Below the pieces are notes generated by a model, which saw only the letters and a program-made list of their open reading frames with translations, was not told the DNA's origin and ran no database searches. This document shows, piece after piece, positions 9,279 to 20,345 of a DNA stretch of 64,000 nt. How positions within the stretch are numbered: the first letter of the stretch is position 1; each line of letters opens with the position of its first letter. Made by a program: the position numbers and the translations under genes. Origin of the DNA: Sipunculus nudus (Eukaryota; Annelida; Sipuncula; Golfingiida; Sipunculidae); contig CM049315.1 of assembly GCA_026874595.1 (NCBI GenBank), positions 72,709,416 through 72,773,415 on the forward strand. Direction: 5' to 3'.

Positions 9279-10268
9279 TTAGAACGAGGAAGACACTTTA
9301 GTGCCTTCTAAACGCTTCTCCACTTTTTTTTTAAATATTTCTGATAAGTCGCGAGCAACCAAGAACAAAACTATAAAAACAAAAATTTATATTGGTTGAA
9401 AAGCTATGTACATATTACTACTAATCAGGAAAGTAAAATGGATAAAATGAAATATTGATTTTAATCAAGGAAAACTAGTGAAATTAGTGAAGCAATGGCA
9501 ATTAGCAATTATGATAAAGTGGCAGTTGTAAAAACCACATGCAAAATATATGCGTGCACAGTTTGCAAGGCAGGATGTTTTTCTAAAAACTTATACTCCT
9601 CAGTAGCTCTAACTACAGAATAAAATACCAACTAAAAACATTATAGTGAATTCAGGTTAGTGGCCAATATATTTAAAACCTTAACAACCGTTTATACATG
9701 CAGTTGACAAAGAACGATGCAGTTGTAAATGTCTATGAGAAATTAAGTGTCAAGTACTTTTATTGAAATTAGGATTTTACCTGTTTTTTTTCCTTATGCC
9801 TCAACAATGACTATAAAATAATTTTATGAGATGACAACCTGTCTAGAACAGTTGTTATTATATCCAAAAATAATAATTTCTAGGTTGGCAAATTCTACTC
9901 TGAGATATAATCAGGGTTTACAATTCCAGGATTTGCCCCCTGACTACTATGGCCATACCATAATACCACGCATGTCATGAGGGTCTACTGTCTAAAAAGG
10001 TTCCTATCGGGAAAGTTACATAATACCCCTTGGCATTTACATACCAGTAACATTCAAGTAACTGGTGAGGGCGTCACCTGGTGATGCTAATGGGCGTCAT
10101 GGTAAGGAGCTCTGGCTTGAAAACTTGATTTCAGTGGTATTATAGTATAAAACTACATTCCGATATTTTAGAAACTGTCATAAGATCAATAAGAAGAGTG
10201 GGGGCCAGTCCTGAGGTTTACAGGGCTCGCATTGGTCTTCACGGACCTGGTCCAAGAAAGACTGTTCC
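9279..10268. other. Non-coding stretch
   Basis: About 1 kb of AT-rich sequence. I see no exon, RNA gene or recognised repeat. Confidence 0.4.
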
Positions 10269-10514
10269 ATGGCGGGCACCCGCCATTTGTATTTAGTGAA
10301 GAAGGACCTGGCTGACCTTGACGTGGATACGGTAAACCTAGAGAGATGTGGTAACCGCAGAGGCACAGTTGTAGTAACAACCGGTAGTAACATGATAGGT
10401 GGTTATGCGGAAAGCGTCAGTTCTGTATCCCGCTGCTGTAGATTTTGTTTGATATCCAAGGAAGATATGGACACAGGAAATATTTTACCTCGGAACTTTG
10501 ATTCACGATCATAA
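10269..10514 (+). pseudogene. Fragment of a repetitive transposon-associated ORF
   Basis: 81 codons. The segment from KKDLADLDVDTVNLE through RGTVVVTTGSNMIGGYAE to SRCCRFCLISKEDMDTGN follows a pattern I know from repetitive animal ORFs: a RGTV..VTGDN..H..GG..E.FS... core followed by C.YC.I....F. Such ORFs occur in many copies in marine invertebrate genomes and are mobile-element cargo or transposase-like proteins of unclear role. Only a short internal piece is left here, with no start context and no downstream continuation. Confidence 0.45.
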
Positions 10515-10574
10515 GAAAACTTTGATTTCTCAGTGTACAAAGTATATGACATTGATCTGGTTCATGATACTCGA

Positions 10575-10900
10575 GAAAATTTAATTAAATACAGGGGATA
10601 ATTTTGTGTTTTCCTCTCGCCTTACTGCGAACAAACACCAGACCGCTGCCTCTAATTAAATACAGAGGTTAATATTGTGTTTTCTTCTCGTCTTACTGCG
10701 TACATACATCAGACCGCTGTCTCTAATTAAATACAGGAGTTATAATTGTGTTTTCTTCTCGTCTTACTGCGTACAAACACCAGACCGCTGCCTCTAATTA
10801 AATACAGGGGTTAATATTCTGTTTTCTTCTCACCTTACTGCGTACAAACATCAGACCGCTGTGTCTTATTAAATACAGGAATTAAAATTGTGTTTTCTGT
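10575..10900 (+). repeat. 71-bp tandem repeat, about 4.5 copies
   Basis: The phrase TAATTAAATACAG recurs at 10582, 10653, 10724, 10795 and (slightly changed) 10866, an exact 71-bp period each time. Each unit also contains CTTACTGCG and CAGACCGCTG. A minisatellite-type array with no coding potential. Confidence 0.9.
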
Positions 10901-11471
10901 CATGCCCTTTCTGTTTGCGAGGCTTTAAAATTCGCTATATTCGAGAAAGAGGAATTACTATGAAAATAACACTTTCATGAATAAAATTTACATCGTGGAA
11001 GGCAATTATACATAATACTATAATATTAATATGCGCACATATTATTTAAAATAATTGATTCATATAATAATGCCTTACTTTGTGTAAGTTAACATATTGC
11101 GAGATCGCGAAATTTTAACCCCGCGAATTTAAAGCCAGCTACAGTATATGGACATATCTGAAGATACCGATACGCTGATTTTGTATAGCGATGAATCGAT
11201 GTAACGGTGGACGTTTCAGCCCTTCTATTTCATAAGCGAAGTTCATGAACGATAAATAAGTGTTATTAATAAAATATTACTTTATATAAGTGGTTTACAA
11301 ACAAAAGTGAAACATACATTGTGACGTGCATCGTCAGCAAAATACAGAATATCAAAATAACAATAATTGTTATTGCTTCTATAAATTCTCAAAATTAACT
11401 TCTCTCTTGCGTTTCCTTTGTTTCATTGTATGGATGCTAGATAGCGCTAACAAGCAAATGATCATTTTCAT
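10901..11471. other. Non-coding stretch
   Basis: AT-rich sequence between the minisatellite and the solo LTR. No gene or recognised element seen. Confidence 0.35.
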
Positions 11472-12240
11472 TGTTACGGAACCTAATAATAAGAGATCAC
11501 GTAATCGTGACGAGCATAAATTTTGTTACGGAGATTAAAAAGAATCAGATTCCGCAACACTAGGCAGCATGAAATATCTAGGGGAATGAATAAAGAGGCC
11601 AGTAGTTTTTTGTTAACAATTAATTATAATTTATTTTTAGTACAATCCCAACATAACAATACACTGAATCAATACTATTACACAGTATAGTAATAATAAA
11701 GACGTACATCACCAGAGTATACGGGTCCTAGGCTTTGATTTCTGGATACCACCACTGTGACAGCTCATCAAGAGTCCTTTAACACAAATAATCCACGTAA
11801 ACAGTTCAAATAAATCTTCTTAGAGAATAGTCCGATTTAATCTCGAGAACGATCTGTTCAATTCAAAAGTGAAATTCTGGTAATAATCCCTAAGGCAAAC
11901 TGAAGACAATCGCTTTACAGTCTGTCAAAGTCCGTAGAATATTTGTAAGTTCTGCAATTATCAGAAAGGTCCCAAAAACTGACGAGAGAGTCACACTCTT
12001 CGTGCCCGCTGATATTTTCCTCTCTCCAGGCTCTAAACACAGTCCCAATTATAGATTTTTTCTCTCGAAACCCAGAAACGTCCATTTTCACGAACAGTAC
12101 AAACACAACAATACACGCGCGCCCAAAGCGGATTAACAGGCCAGAAATTTCAGACTATGACGAGCACTGTGTCCATAGCAACGCCCAGGGCCTGAGCCTA
12201 ACACGAATCAGAACGCCAGGCGCATAATAAACAGATACAT
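11472..12240 (-). repeat. Solo LTR-like sequence (minus orientation)
   Basis: On the minus strand this reads as an LTR 3' half. It contains a transcript-end-like AATAAATTATAATTAATTG, then a CCCCTAGATATTTCATGCTG segment, and ends GGTTCCGTAACA at 11472. The last 300 bp or so align by eye with the plus-strand sequence ending at 56778, and similarity stops at the same CCGTAACA, marking the LTR edge. The upstream edge near 12240 is a guess. No internal region adjoins it. Confidence 0.55.
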
Positions 12241-12630
12241 GGAACAACATATACAACTAAGGCTTTATCGTAAACATTATAACGATGGCAGCCAATATAT
12301 AACTGATTATTAATTACGATCTAAAAAAAAAGACGAAGGTTATATTAAGAAAAAAAAAAATACATATGTCAGCATATGCTAGACTAATTATTTTTGCGTG
12401 TAATTTATACTAATATTCTTTCAGCTGAGAGTTCTAAAACGATTTGTTTATTTATGAATATTTCAAAAACTGATTTCGGTCCCCTCAGAGGACATATTGT
12501 CAATTTCTACGAGAAATGATATGTTTCAATGATCTGATGATTAATTGCGTGAAACAATTCTTGTACAAATTGCAAAAGTTAGGATTGTAGAGTCTGCCAG
12601 ACTCAATACAATGAGGCTTATATATATTTG

Positions 12631-12801
12631 TTCAAATATGTTGAATAAAGTTGTTTAAATGCATATTAAATAAAAATGGGTGTACAATGGGGCTTATATA
12701 TACAGCGGCAGCGTAGCTATAAATGTAAATAAGAGGGTTATGTAGTCTGTTCATATATGTTGAATAAAGTTGTTTAAATGCATATTAAATAAAAATGGGT
12801 G
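12631..12801 (+). repeat. Direct repeat of about 50 bp, two copies
   Basis: ATGTTGAATAAAGTTGTTTA plus the following GCATATTAAATAAAAATGGG occurs at 12631-12682 and 12749-12801, separated by about 65 bp. Confidence 0.8.
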
Positions 12802-13048
12802 GTTTTTTTTGTGTTCTGTGTTTGTGACTTCACGGAATAAGTAATATTTGTAAGCATACGCATGTGAAATGTCTTCGACAGGTGTTCACTTGAGATGTTA
12901 CGAAATCTGAATTTAAAGTTTGATGATTGAGAAAGTATCGTTCAACACTGCCTGACACGACGATGTTCATTCTGAGTAGAAACAAACGCCGACTGTAGAA
13001 ATAGCTCTGTCTGGAGGCTGGACACCTGTGTTATCAGTGGGATGGAAA
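12802..13048. other. Non-coding spacer downstream of the channel gene
   Basis: Lies 3' of the minus-strand pannexin-like exon and would hold its 3' UTR. No clear polyadenylation signal can be singled out. Confidence 0.3.
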
Positions 13049-13955
13049 TCAGACTTCAGTCACAGCAGTTGATCCACCTTTTTGTCCCTGTGAATGCTGT
13101 TGACACCGAGTCGTGTGACCCTGGCCACGCGACTGCTCTAACTCCTTCAGTGCCACCCAGTAGCCAAACTTGTCCATGTATGAAGAATTGAATTCCAGAA
13201 ACTCGGACATCAGCATCACACCTTTAGCGTGTAATTGGTTTTTATTCAGCAGTTCAGCACAACGAGGCAGGTTATTTCTCAAGAAAGATTGTTTGAAGTC
13301 GACGCGCATGTTTATGTAAAACAGGCGAATCAGGCAGGCAATCGCGGTTCCGGTCAGGACAAACATGTTAACGCCCACAGTGACTGCGTCGTGTAGGAAT
13401 CGTTCATGTAACAAGAATAAACGGATGAGCCTGGTACCTGGCAAGAAAACTTTGCTGGACCGCTCCAGTAAGTATTGCCCTCATGATCCATAGATAATCT
13501 AAACATGACTAACGGATGTATTATTATAGCAAGGAAACACGCAGAAAAAACAAATGAAAGCGTAAAAAGATAAAGTGACCATATCCTCTTTATATCTACG
13601 TTGTGCCATTGATGGATGATGTTGTACAGGTCGTCTCGGCCATGGATACTCTCCTTAGTTGCCATGTCATCTCTGTGTTGCCATGGAGACAGGGTGGAGC
13701 ACATATCTTCCATAGCGTATCTGACGGCTCTCAGAAGACCTTTCAGTTTGGGAGCGGCAAATACCTTCCATACTATTAAAGGCAAAAGGAAGAGGACACC
13801 TTGAACGACAAACGAAACTGAGAATCCGAATTCTCTGAACCTCACGATACTAGATATATTTGCCATGACACCCATGTTTTCTTCACAGTATCGGTTGATA
13901 AACTCTAAGTCTTCAGACTTATCTCCTTGATGTGGTTTGCATTGAGGAATTACCA
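13049..13955 (-). CDS. Innexin/pannexin-like channel subunit, partial, frame change inside
   Basis: A large minus-strand exon preceded by an acceptor (TATTTACAG at 13956-13964). The first frame (13354-13955) starts in the first extracellular loop, with two cysteines spaced CX17C as in pannexins. A membrane segment (VSFVVQGVLFLLPLIVWKVF) follows, with FAAPK directly after it, closely recalling the pannexin TM2 region. TM3 is IWSLYLFTLSFVFSACFLAI, then a second extracellular segment with cysteines. The fourth membrane span (VTVGVNMFVLTGTAIACLIR) and a cytoplasmic tail lie in another frame (13049-13444), so a frameshift or a very short intron falls between about 13385 and 13440. The exon encoding TM1 was not found upstream. 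The YYQWVP innexin box is missing. The family forms large-pore membrane channels or gap junctions. A CALHM-type relative cannot be excluded. Confidence 0.55.
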
Positions 13956-13964
13956 CTGTAAATA

Positions 13965-15805
13965 TTGTACATGCGGGTCAATTTTGTGTTTATAAGTGGC
14001 TGTCAGAGCAAAACCCGTTTGTTGCCAAATAAATTTATTACTGAGTATTATCATCGGGAGTCTGGATTTAGACCGGTTCATTGATTTAAATATAATGTCA
14101 TTTGCTCGTTTGTACATATCTGGATATTAAAGGTCTTCATTGTTGGCCAATTTTAAATATTTTTTATAATTAATTAATTAACGTTTTCGACCCAGTAGGA
14201 CAATATGACAAATTTGAACTTGCAGAACACTATCAGATATTCTAAGACGATGATTTTTATATGTGATATTTCATGACAAAAAGCCAGGACATACCTATGA
14301 GGTCCTCAAGAAACGAAATCAAAGCAACACCAAAGCTGTAGATAATGTTGCCTCCGGTGATAACAGCGTCAAACATCAGTTGAGTATGAATCCCTGTAGA
14401 ACTGAGAGGCAGCAGCTGTCTAGCGACACCCTTAAGTGTACTTCAAGAAGCGAAAATGCATATATAAGGCCAAAACATAAAAGGTATGGTTCTCAGGCAC
14501 AGCCGCTTATTTAAAAACCCCCGCATCAAACATTTTTATTTTGATTTTCATTAGAAAATTGCCAATTTTGAGCTCCAGCCGATCGAACATTTCTTTCAAG
14601 AAGATAAAATTATACAATTATGATATAATTTCCGTTGTTATGTAGGGCGTTTACCTTTTAAGCAAAAATAAAGCTGTTATAATCATGACATGCCCTTATC
14701 ATACCGAAAGAAAACCGCCCGCCCGCATTGATTTATGAAAAGAAGTGACTGAGAACCAAATCCAAACTGATTAAAAATTCTGGATGTTATGCAACTCTAA
14801 TGAGAAAAACGAATATGCGTAAATTTTGTGTGTGTATTTTTTTAAACGTTGACAGGCAGATCAATGATGAGATGAAGGACGTATAGTCGAATTTCATAAT
14901 TCCTAGTTTTGGTAGACCGCATATAATTAAATTGTCCAAATATGATTGATAAATCTTCACTGACTTTTGTGATTTTTCCAGAATACCATGACAAAAAAAC
15001 TTTAAAATTTAATTTTAAATACACCTCACGTCTTCATAATATAAACCCAAAAACTGCTACTCCAAAACCTAGCTACTAGGTTTTGCAAAATATAAAGTTT
15101 ATGGTCGGAGTTTTTCCACTTGTGTGATCAAAACACTGTTTGCTTATAGTGATTCTTAAGGTGTGTTACTTGGTCGTAATGTATATACATCTTTTACCCG
15201 CAATTACCTTAAACCGTAACGCTTACTCTTCCGATACAACCAATGTTAGTGTTTTCTCCTCTTAACGGCCAAACAACTGATTATTTTTTCTTATCTGTAA
15301 GTAAAATAAGACGTCTGAAAGGAATATCAGTTACAGCACCAAATACAAAGGGAAGCATACAGCCTTCATGGACATATCAACCTACAAACAAGACATGACA
15401 TGAACATATGAAATTGAATAAAACCATGTGTTTTCTTGTGGACATACACACACCGGTTGAAAACAATAACCCTCGGTTAACTCACGTTAACACAGCAACA
15501 TCAACAAAACACGTCAGATGATTGCACTGACATAAAAAAAAACTGGTTATGTGTTGTAATAGTCTCGAATTGTTTCAAAGTCCTCCCGATTACCTGTCGA
15601 TACCCTTACGGCATTCACACATGTCTCTGCATACTTTTTAAAGAAACCAGTTGTCGTGGTTGTCATACTGTGACGTCATAGTCGACCATGAAGTCGGTAA
15701 GGCAACTCAGCATTAAAAAAGGGACTATGGTCGTCGATAATTTATATATATATAATGTATATATGTGAAGATCAAGAGTCATTTTATAAGTATTATTATT
15801 AGACG
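13965..15805. other. Non-coding stretch
   Basis: About 1.8 kb that should contain the intron and first exon of the channel gene on the minus strand, but I could not identify a TM1-coding segment. No recognised repeat. Confidence 0.35.
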
Positions 15806-16519
15806 TTACGAAGGATAAAAGATTCCCTCCATATTCACGGGACTAATGATCTGTTGATCCCTGTTTACAGTGAGGTTTGTATACTCCTCTTGCACGCGCT
15901 TGACTGTTTCGTCACTCATTACATCATAACCATATCCTTAGAGGGAAACAATAGTCACTTGTTACGGACGCCTTGAATCACGAAATCCCGTATGTTTAAT
16001 GTAGGTATATTAAATCAGAGACCTTTCTTACTAGAAGGGGGTTCTTTGAGGTGTGCTTAGAGGTGTAAATAATATTTGGGGTTCCATGTACAGTATGAAA
16101 CCAAGCTCTTGTGGCATTTTAGACCCGTTGTTCATCAGCGTGTAAACCTTCTTCCAGGTCTGCCACTTCGCCATCCTGCCAGTTTTTTTATAGCTCCTAT
16201 TTTGGTACGAAAACAATCTGATCTGGCATTTATCAGCGGTTTAACAGGTGGGCATGACCGGTAATAACAAATGTTTTTCTTCCATCTTTCAATATACACA
16301 AATGTGCAAATAAAAAAATATGTTTTGCTAACCTTAGATTTGGCGCTGGAAGTAATTCTTGAGATATATCCCTGGCAACCTGTTCAACAAAATTAAGTGT
16401 ATAAAAATCTACGAACATTTGAATTCTGGATATCATACACGACGCGTGTGCCTTTGTCACTACTCCTTTATGTCGAAGCGAATGGGTGTCTTGGGCAATG
16501 CCATGACAGGATGGTAGTA
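15806..16519 (-). CDS. 3' end of an unrecognised gene, four phase-compatible exons
   Basis: Minus-strand exons 16464-16519, 16333-16371, 16102-16175 and 15806-15936 have GT-AG borders and join in one frame. They begin YYHPVMALPKTPIRFDIK, pass through DISQELLPAPNLR and MAKWQTWKKVYTLMNNGSKM, and end in RDQQIISPVNMEGIFYPS before TAA at 15806-15808. Introns are short (92, 157 and 165 bp). The last two junctions are the firmest: both keep phase, and the last exon stays open for 43 codons. The first junction uses a weaker GTAGTG donor, and an alternative acceptor would extend exon 2 to 16379. I do not recognise the family. There is no transmembrane span or low-complexity bias; the tryptophan, lysine and tyrosine content suggests a small soluble protein. 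Upstream exons were not found. Confidence 0.55.
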
Positions 16520-17318
16520 CTGACAAATACTAAGATTAGGCTAATTGATTTTTTTTTCCATAAAAAAATATTCAGAATCTTACCTAACATTTTTTTAGCC
16601 ACCAAAAGTCTTTGAAATTAGGTTTAATAATATTAAATGCGACATGTTGGCAAGTCTTTGCAGTGTACGCTTAATTAATAATGGTCGTCAAACAAAATGC
16701 TATAATTACCAACAAAAAAACATGTATAAATTTTAACGTGCTCCGCATGCGTATCCGAAAAAAACGGACAGCATCGAAACGGATCAGTGAGCGATTCATC
16801 CGTTCTGCGGATGGCGAAATGCCTACATTTCCAAAAAGTGCACCGGCGCCATGTCACTAGGTGCATTAAAAATAAATTATTTTGAAAGTGTGAAAATCCT
16901 TGCAGTTTCAAAAGAGACACGCGAATGGTTATCCGCAAGAATAACGTACGTTCTTATGGAAACAGATTTTGCGGACTGCGCACCTTGGGGCGTATGTACC
17001 TCTTTTGCGGATACGATGTTTGCGGATATATGGAAACGCAGCTTTAGGGTTTGATATGATGATTACGCAACAGAGGGCATGACGATCAAATCACACGCCG
17101 GGCGCCTCCTCTGCGCCATATTTGATACTTTGTATCTTCATGTGGCAGAAGTGAGTAGCATATTAAAAAAGCAGAAAAACTGACTTTAATGCATACTCTA
17201 TATATTCGACTAACAAGTGACTCGGACTCCAAGGGTAAACTTGGTCAACAGTGTTCCGGACTCTGACTTGCTCTCGGACTCGGGTGGTGGGGACTCGTCT
17301 ACATCACATACATGTTCA

Positions 17319-17320
<2 letters not shown>
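16520..17320. other. Non-coding stretch with a TIR-like repeat
   Basis: From about 16740 to 17050 the words GCGGAT, ATCCGC and CGGATACG recur in both orientations, and the right end (complement AAAGCTGCGTTTCCATATAT) looks like a MITE terminus. I could not find a matching left end, so the element is undefined. No exon seen. Confidence 0.3.
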
Positions 17321-17375
<55 letters not shown>

Positions 17376-17386
17376 AGAGAGAGAGA
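17321..17386 (+). repeat. (AT)n tract followed by (GA)n
   Basis: About 53 bp of pure AT followed by about 13 bp of GA. It makes the tyrosine-isoleucine ORFs seen here, which are not genes. Confidence 0.95.
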
Positions 17387-17636
17387 AATGAATAGTGACA
17401 TTCTAAATGAGAAACAGAAAGCAAGAAAGAGAGAGAAAATTGGCGGAAATAAGGGAAAGATCATCAATGGAAAGCTTAAATAGTTGAGCGAAACAAATAC
17501 ACAAATATGCTAAATCAGACTAAAACATCTGTTATGTCAGATAAGATCATCGGCATTGGTAAAGAAACAAAACAACTGTACAAGTACGTGTCAAACCTTA
17601 CTGGCTCAAATGGCGATATACTTTAATCTATAACAT

Positions 17637-17640
<4 letters not shown>

Positions 17641-17688
<48 letters not shown>

Positions 17689-17704
17689 ATATATATATAT
17701 ATAT
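17641..17704 (+). repeat. (AT)n microsatellite
   Basis: Nearly pure AT dinucleotide tract with one GTATGT interruption. Confidence 0.95.
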
Positions 17705-18299
17705 TAGTGTATGTGTGTTTCTGATAACCTACCGTCAGTGACGAGGATACAGTACTGCACGGTACAATACAAGACCAAGTGGGCCAGTACCGGTAACCTG
17801 GACCATCATGAAAGAAAAAGCCAAACCTAGCACATAGCTAAAGCAAGATTTCCTGGACCACATGCAGAGAGCTCCGCTGTACAGCGTGTTTTAACTGTGA
17901 TCCTTTTCACTACTCCTGTCCCCCTGTTTTTTCGCGGTTAATTGGTTGAGAGTTAAAATACAACAACAACTGCTAGCCCCTAGGACAGAAAGAGGAAAAT
18001 GCGTAATGAACTATAAATGAAATAATATCCTACCTCGTGTAATTTTCCTGTAAACAATTTAAAACCATTTTATGAATAACTAGTCTGTTCTGTAGCGACA
18101 TATTGCCACTACTGTATGAAATGTACATGACATTGAACAGTGATTTCGTCATAATAGACGTGACGCACAAAGGAAGCACCCATACTCACGTGACCAATAA
18201 TTAAGCGCTACTTTCCCGACTGTACATTCATATCAATATCCTAAAAAGATAATCAATGATCACTTGTTAGGGACGCTACGACACACGGATATGTATATT

Positions 18300-18301
<2 letters not shown>
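17705..18301. other. Non-coding stretch
   Basis: No gene or recognised repeat seen. Confidence 0.35.

Positions 18302-18339
<38 letters not shown>
18302..18339 (+). repeat. (AT)n microsatellite
   Basis: Pure AT dinucleotide tract, about 38 bp. Confidence 0.95.
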
Positions 18340-18341
<2 letters not shown>

Positions 18342-19378
18342 ACATGCAAAAATATCAGAGCTTAATCAAATGCAATTTGTAGCAACAACTGATGTGTTTG
18401 TGTATGGTTCAGTCTTCCTAGTAAAATATCTATACCCACGTCCATAAAAAACAAAATCCAAGCGCATTACGCCTGCGGCTGCCGGCGGCTGCTTTAACAA
18501 TTAACCGCTGCGCGTGAGGTACAATAAGCCTGTATTAATGACGATTGTTTGTGGCATGTGACACAGTATTGTGTTCTCGATTGTTTCACACGGGACATAA
18601 AATGTAGTTATTTTGCGACCCCATAATCTAAACATCATTTGAAAGCTTATTTTCAATAGAATAAGGATCTGGCATTTCCAGACCATAATAAAATATCTAG
18701 AAAAAAAATTCTACTGGAACAGCATATATATTTGCCGTTCTATAAATACGTTATAAAATTGTTATTTGTTTGCATTTTTAAAAGATTGATTGGCTCCTAT
18801 CACCAGTATTGCCTAGAAGAACACTATTCTTCAATTTGTATACTTCAAGAAGTATATTTTTCAGCTCTGGGTCACTTTATCTCTGTCAGTTTTGCATAAT
18901 TACGTTCATGGTCATTTCTCATAATGAGAGGGTACGGAATTTCTTAATAATGCCGTACATTTAATTTCAATCTGCAAACTTTTTTGCACATCCAAATTGT
19001 CCTGATTGGTCGCTCAGTTACGTCCAGTAAATACAATTCTAGGATCCAGAATCCAGCACAGTAGAAAGTGAAGAGTCTATTGTACAAATCACATTAGTAA
19101 GTTATCCTTAATTAAACACAGAAAGGCAGTACTACTATCAGAGTTGTCACTTGACTATCACAAGTTGATAAACTTTGCAAAACTTCGCTCGATGACAGAC
19201 TTAGTTGAAGTTTTGAGGATGTCAGCTTACTTCAAAAGCCCAATCCTCAATCATCAAGTGATCTTTCCGACTGGAATATTTCCTCAGCTTTTGATTTCAT
19301 CAATATTTATATCGAACCTAATTAAAACTGCCTGATAACTGTTGAAATTCAAACGAGCAAGCAGATAATTGTATAACA
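18340..19378. other. Non-coding stretch
   Basis: AT-rich sequence with no supported exon or repeat. Confidence 0.35.
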
Positions 19379-19492
19379 ATGAAATCTCCTCCAAAACCCA
19401 AAGGTGACCTGGAATTGGCCTACTTGCCAAAATTATCTGCAGAATATGGGAGCGTGACCCTGAAGAACTCGGGGGCACCGCACTTCAATTAA
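19379..19492 (+). CDS. Small ORF or exon, 37 codons
   Basis: ATG at 19379 to TAA at 19490-19492. It encodes a peptide starting MKSPPKPKGDLELAYLPKLS and ending LKNSGAPHFN. Base composition is locally more balanced than the AT-rich surroundings and the codons look ordinary, which is why I list it. It may be a terminal exon whose acceptor lies just upstream, or a fragment of an old insertion. No family recognised. Confidence 0.2.
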   Translation: MKSPPKPKGDLELAYLPKLSAEYGSVTLKNSGAPHFN

Positions 19493-20220
19493 AATTAATG
19501 CATTTTATGCCGGGGAATCATTACATCGTGATACCACAGGATAAACAAAAAAAGAACTTATTTTGCTAACGAGTTAAATAGACTGTTCAGTTCTATTATA
19601 GCCCCTTCTCCAATGTAATGTTACATACATGTGAAATGTCTTGCTGATGATGTCAAAGCAATTTTGAGCCCCTTTTCAGATGAGTACATGATCAACTGCA
19701 AACGTATAAAAGCACAATGCCATCATGAATACTATTCAGTGATGTTTGTGCTTATTATATTACCTTCAATCACATCCCTGGATATGGTCAACTTAAAAGT
19801 CCTCAATGATAGTTTATCTTTTCGACAGAGTAATCTTATTTCTCTGAGTGAGTCATGGACACTCGTCTGCTCTCCGAAAAAGATAGCATAATTTGTTATG
19901 TTTGTCCGGAGTATTTTACCGTTACATGACATTAATTTTTGATACAGGGAAATAAGTGTCTTATTCTCTTTTACATGACGAAAAAGACTGTCATGCTTCA
20001 TTCATTTGGGTGTTACTGCGATGAAAATGATTTACATAGTGGACATAGGGAACCAGGAACATATGAGCACCAGGTGGTGAATAAACTCCTCAGGATGTAC
20101 ATGTGAGACTCTTTTGCCCGATTATTACGGCTGTTTCGAGGAGATGAAGGAAATATTTGTGTTAATATAATGTTTAGAAAAAAGAGCTTTGAATTCAGTC
20201 TAATGACTGAGGGTATGGAA

Positions 20221-20345
20221 CTTTGGTAGTCGAGTGGTATTAAACCTTGATCTCAGCGCTTGCTGCCCGGGTTCAATTCCCACCAAGGTTATGACAGTAG
20301 GTTGCAGTGGCCCATTCCAAGTCAGTAGTTTCTCCGGGTCTTATT
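20221..20345 (+). repeat. tRNA-derived SINE
   Basis: The first 67 bases fold like a tRNA. The 5' CTTTGGT pairs with 3' ACCAAGG. A box-A-like TAGTCGAGTGGT and a clear box B (GGGTTCAATTCCC) supply an internal Pol III promoter. The following tail (GCAGTGGCCCATTCCAAGTC, then TTTCTCCGGGTC) resembles SINE bodies common in invertebrates. No intact functional tRNA is implied: the D and anticodon arms are irregular. Confidence 0.6.

Noticed and set aside
10178-10393. Minus-strand ORFs at 10.2-10.4 kb
   Set aside because: They are shadows of the plus-strand fragment that carries the recognisable pattern.
16740-17050. Complete MITE with ATCCGC/GCGGAT words
   Set aside because: Repeated words in both orientations exist, but I could not define matching ends or a target duplication.
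17217-17483. ORFs of alternating Tyr-Ile on both strands
   Set aside because: They are translations of the (AT)n tract; the same applies at 29104-29286, 55106-55351 and 57743-58164.
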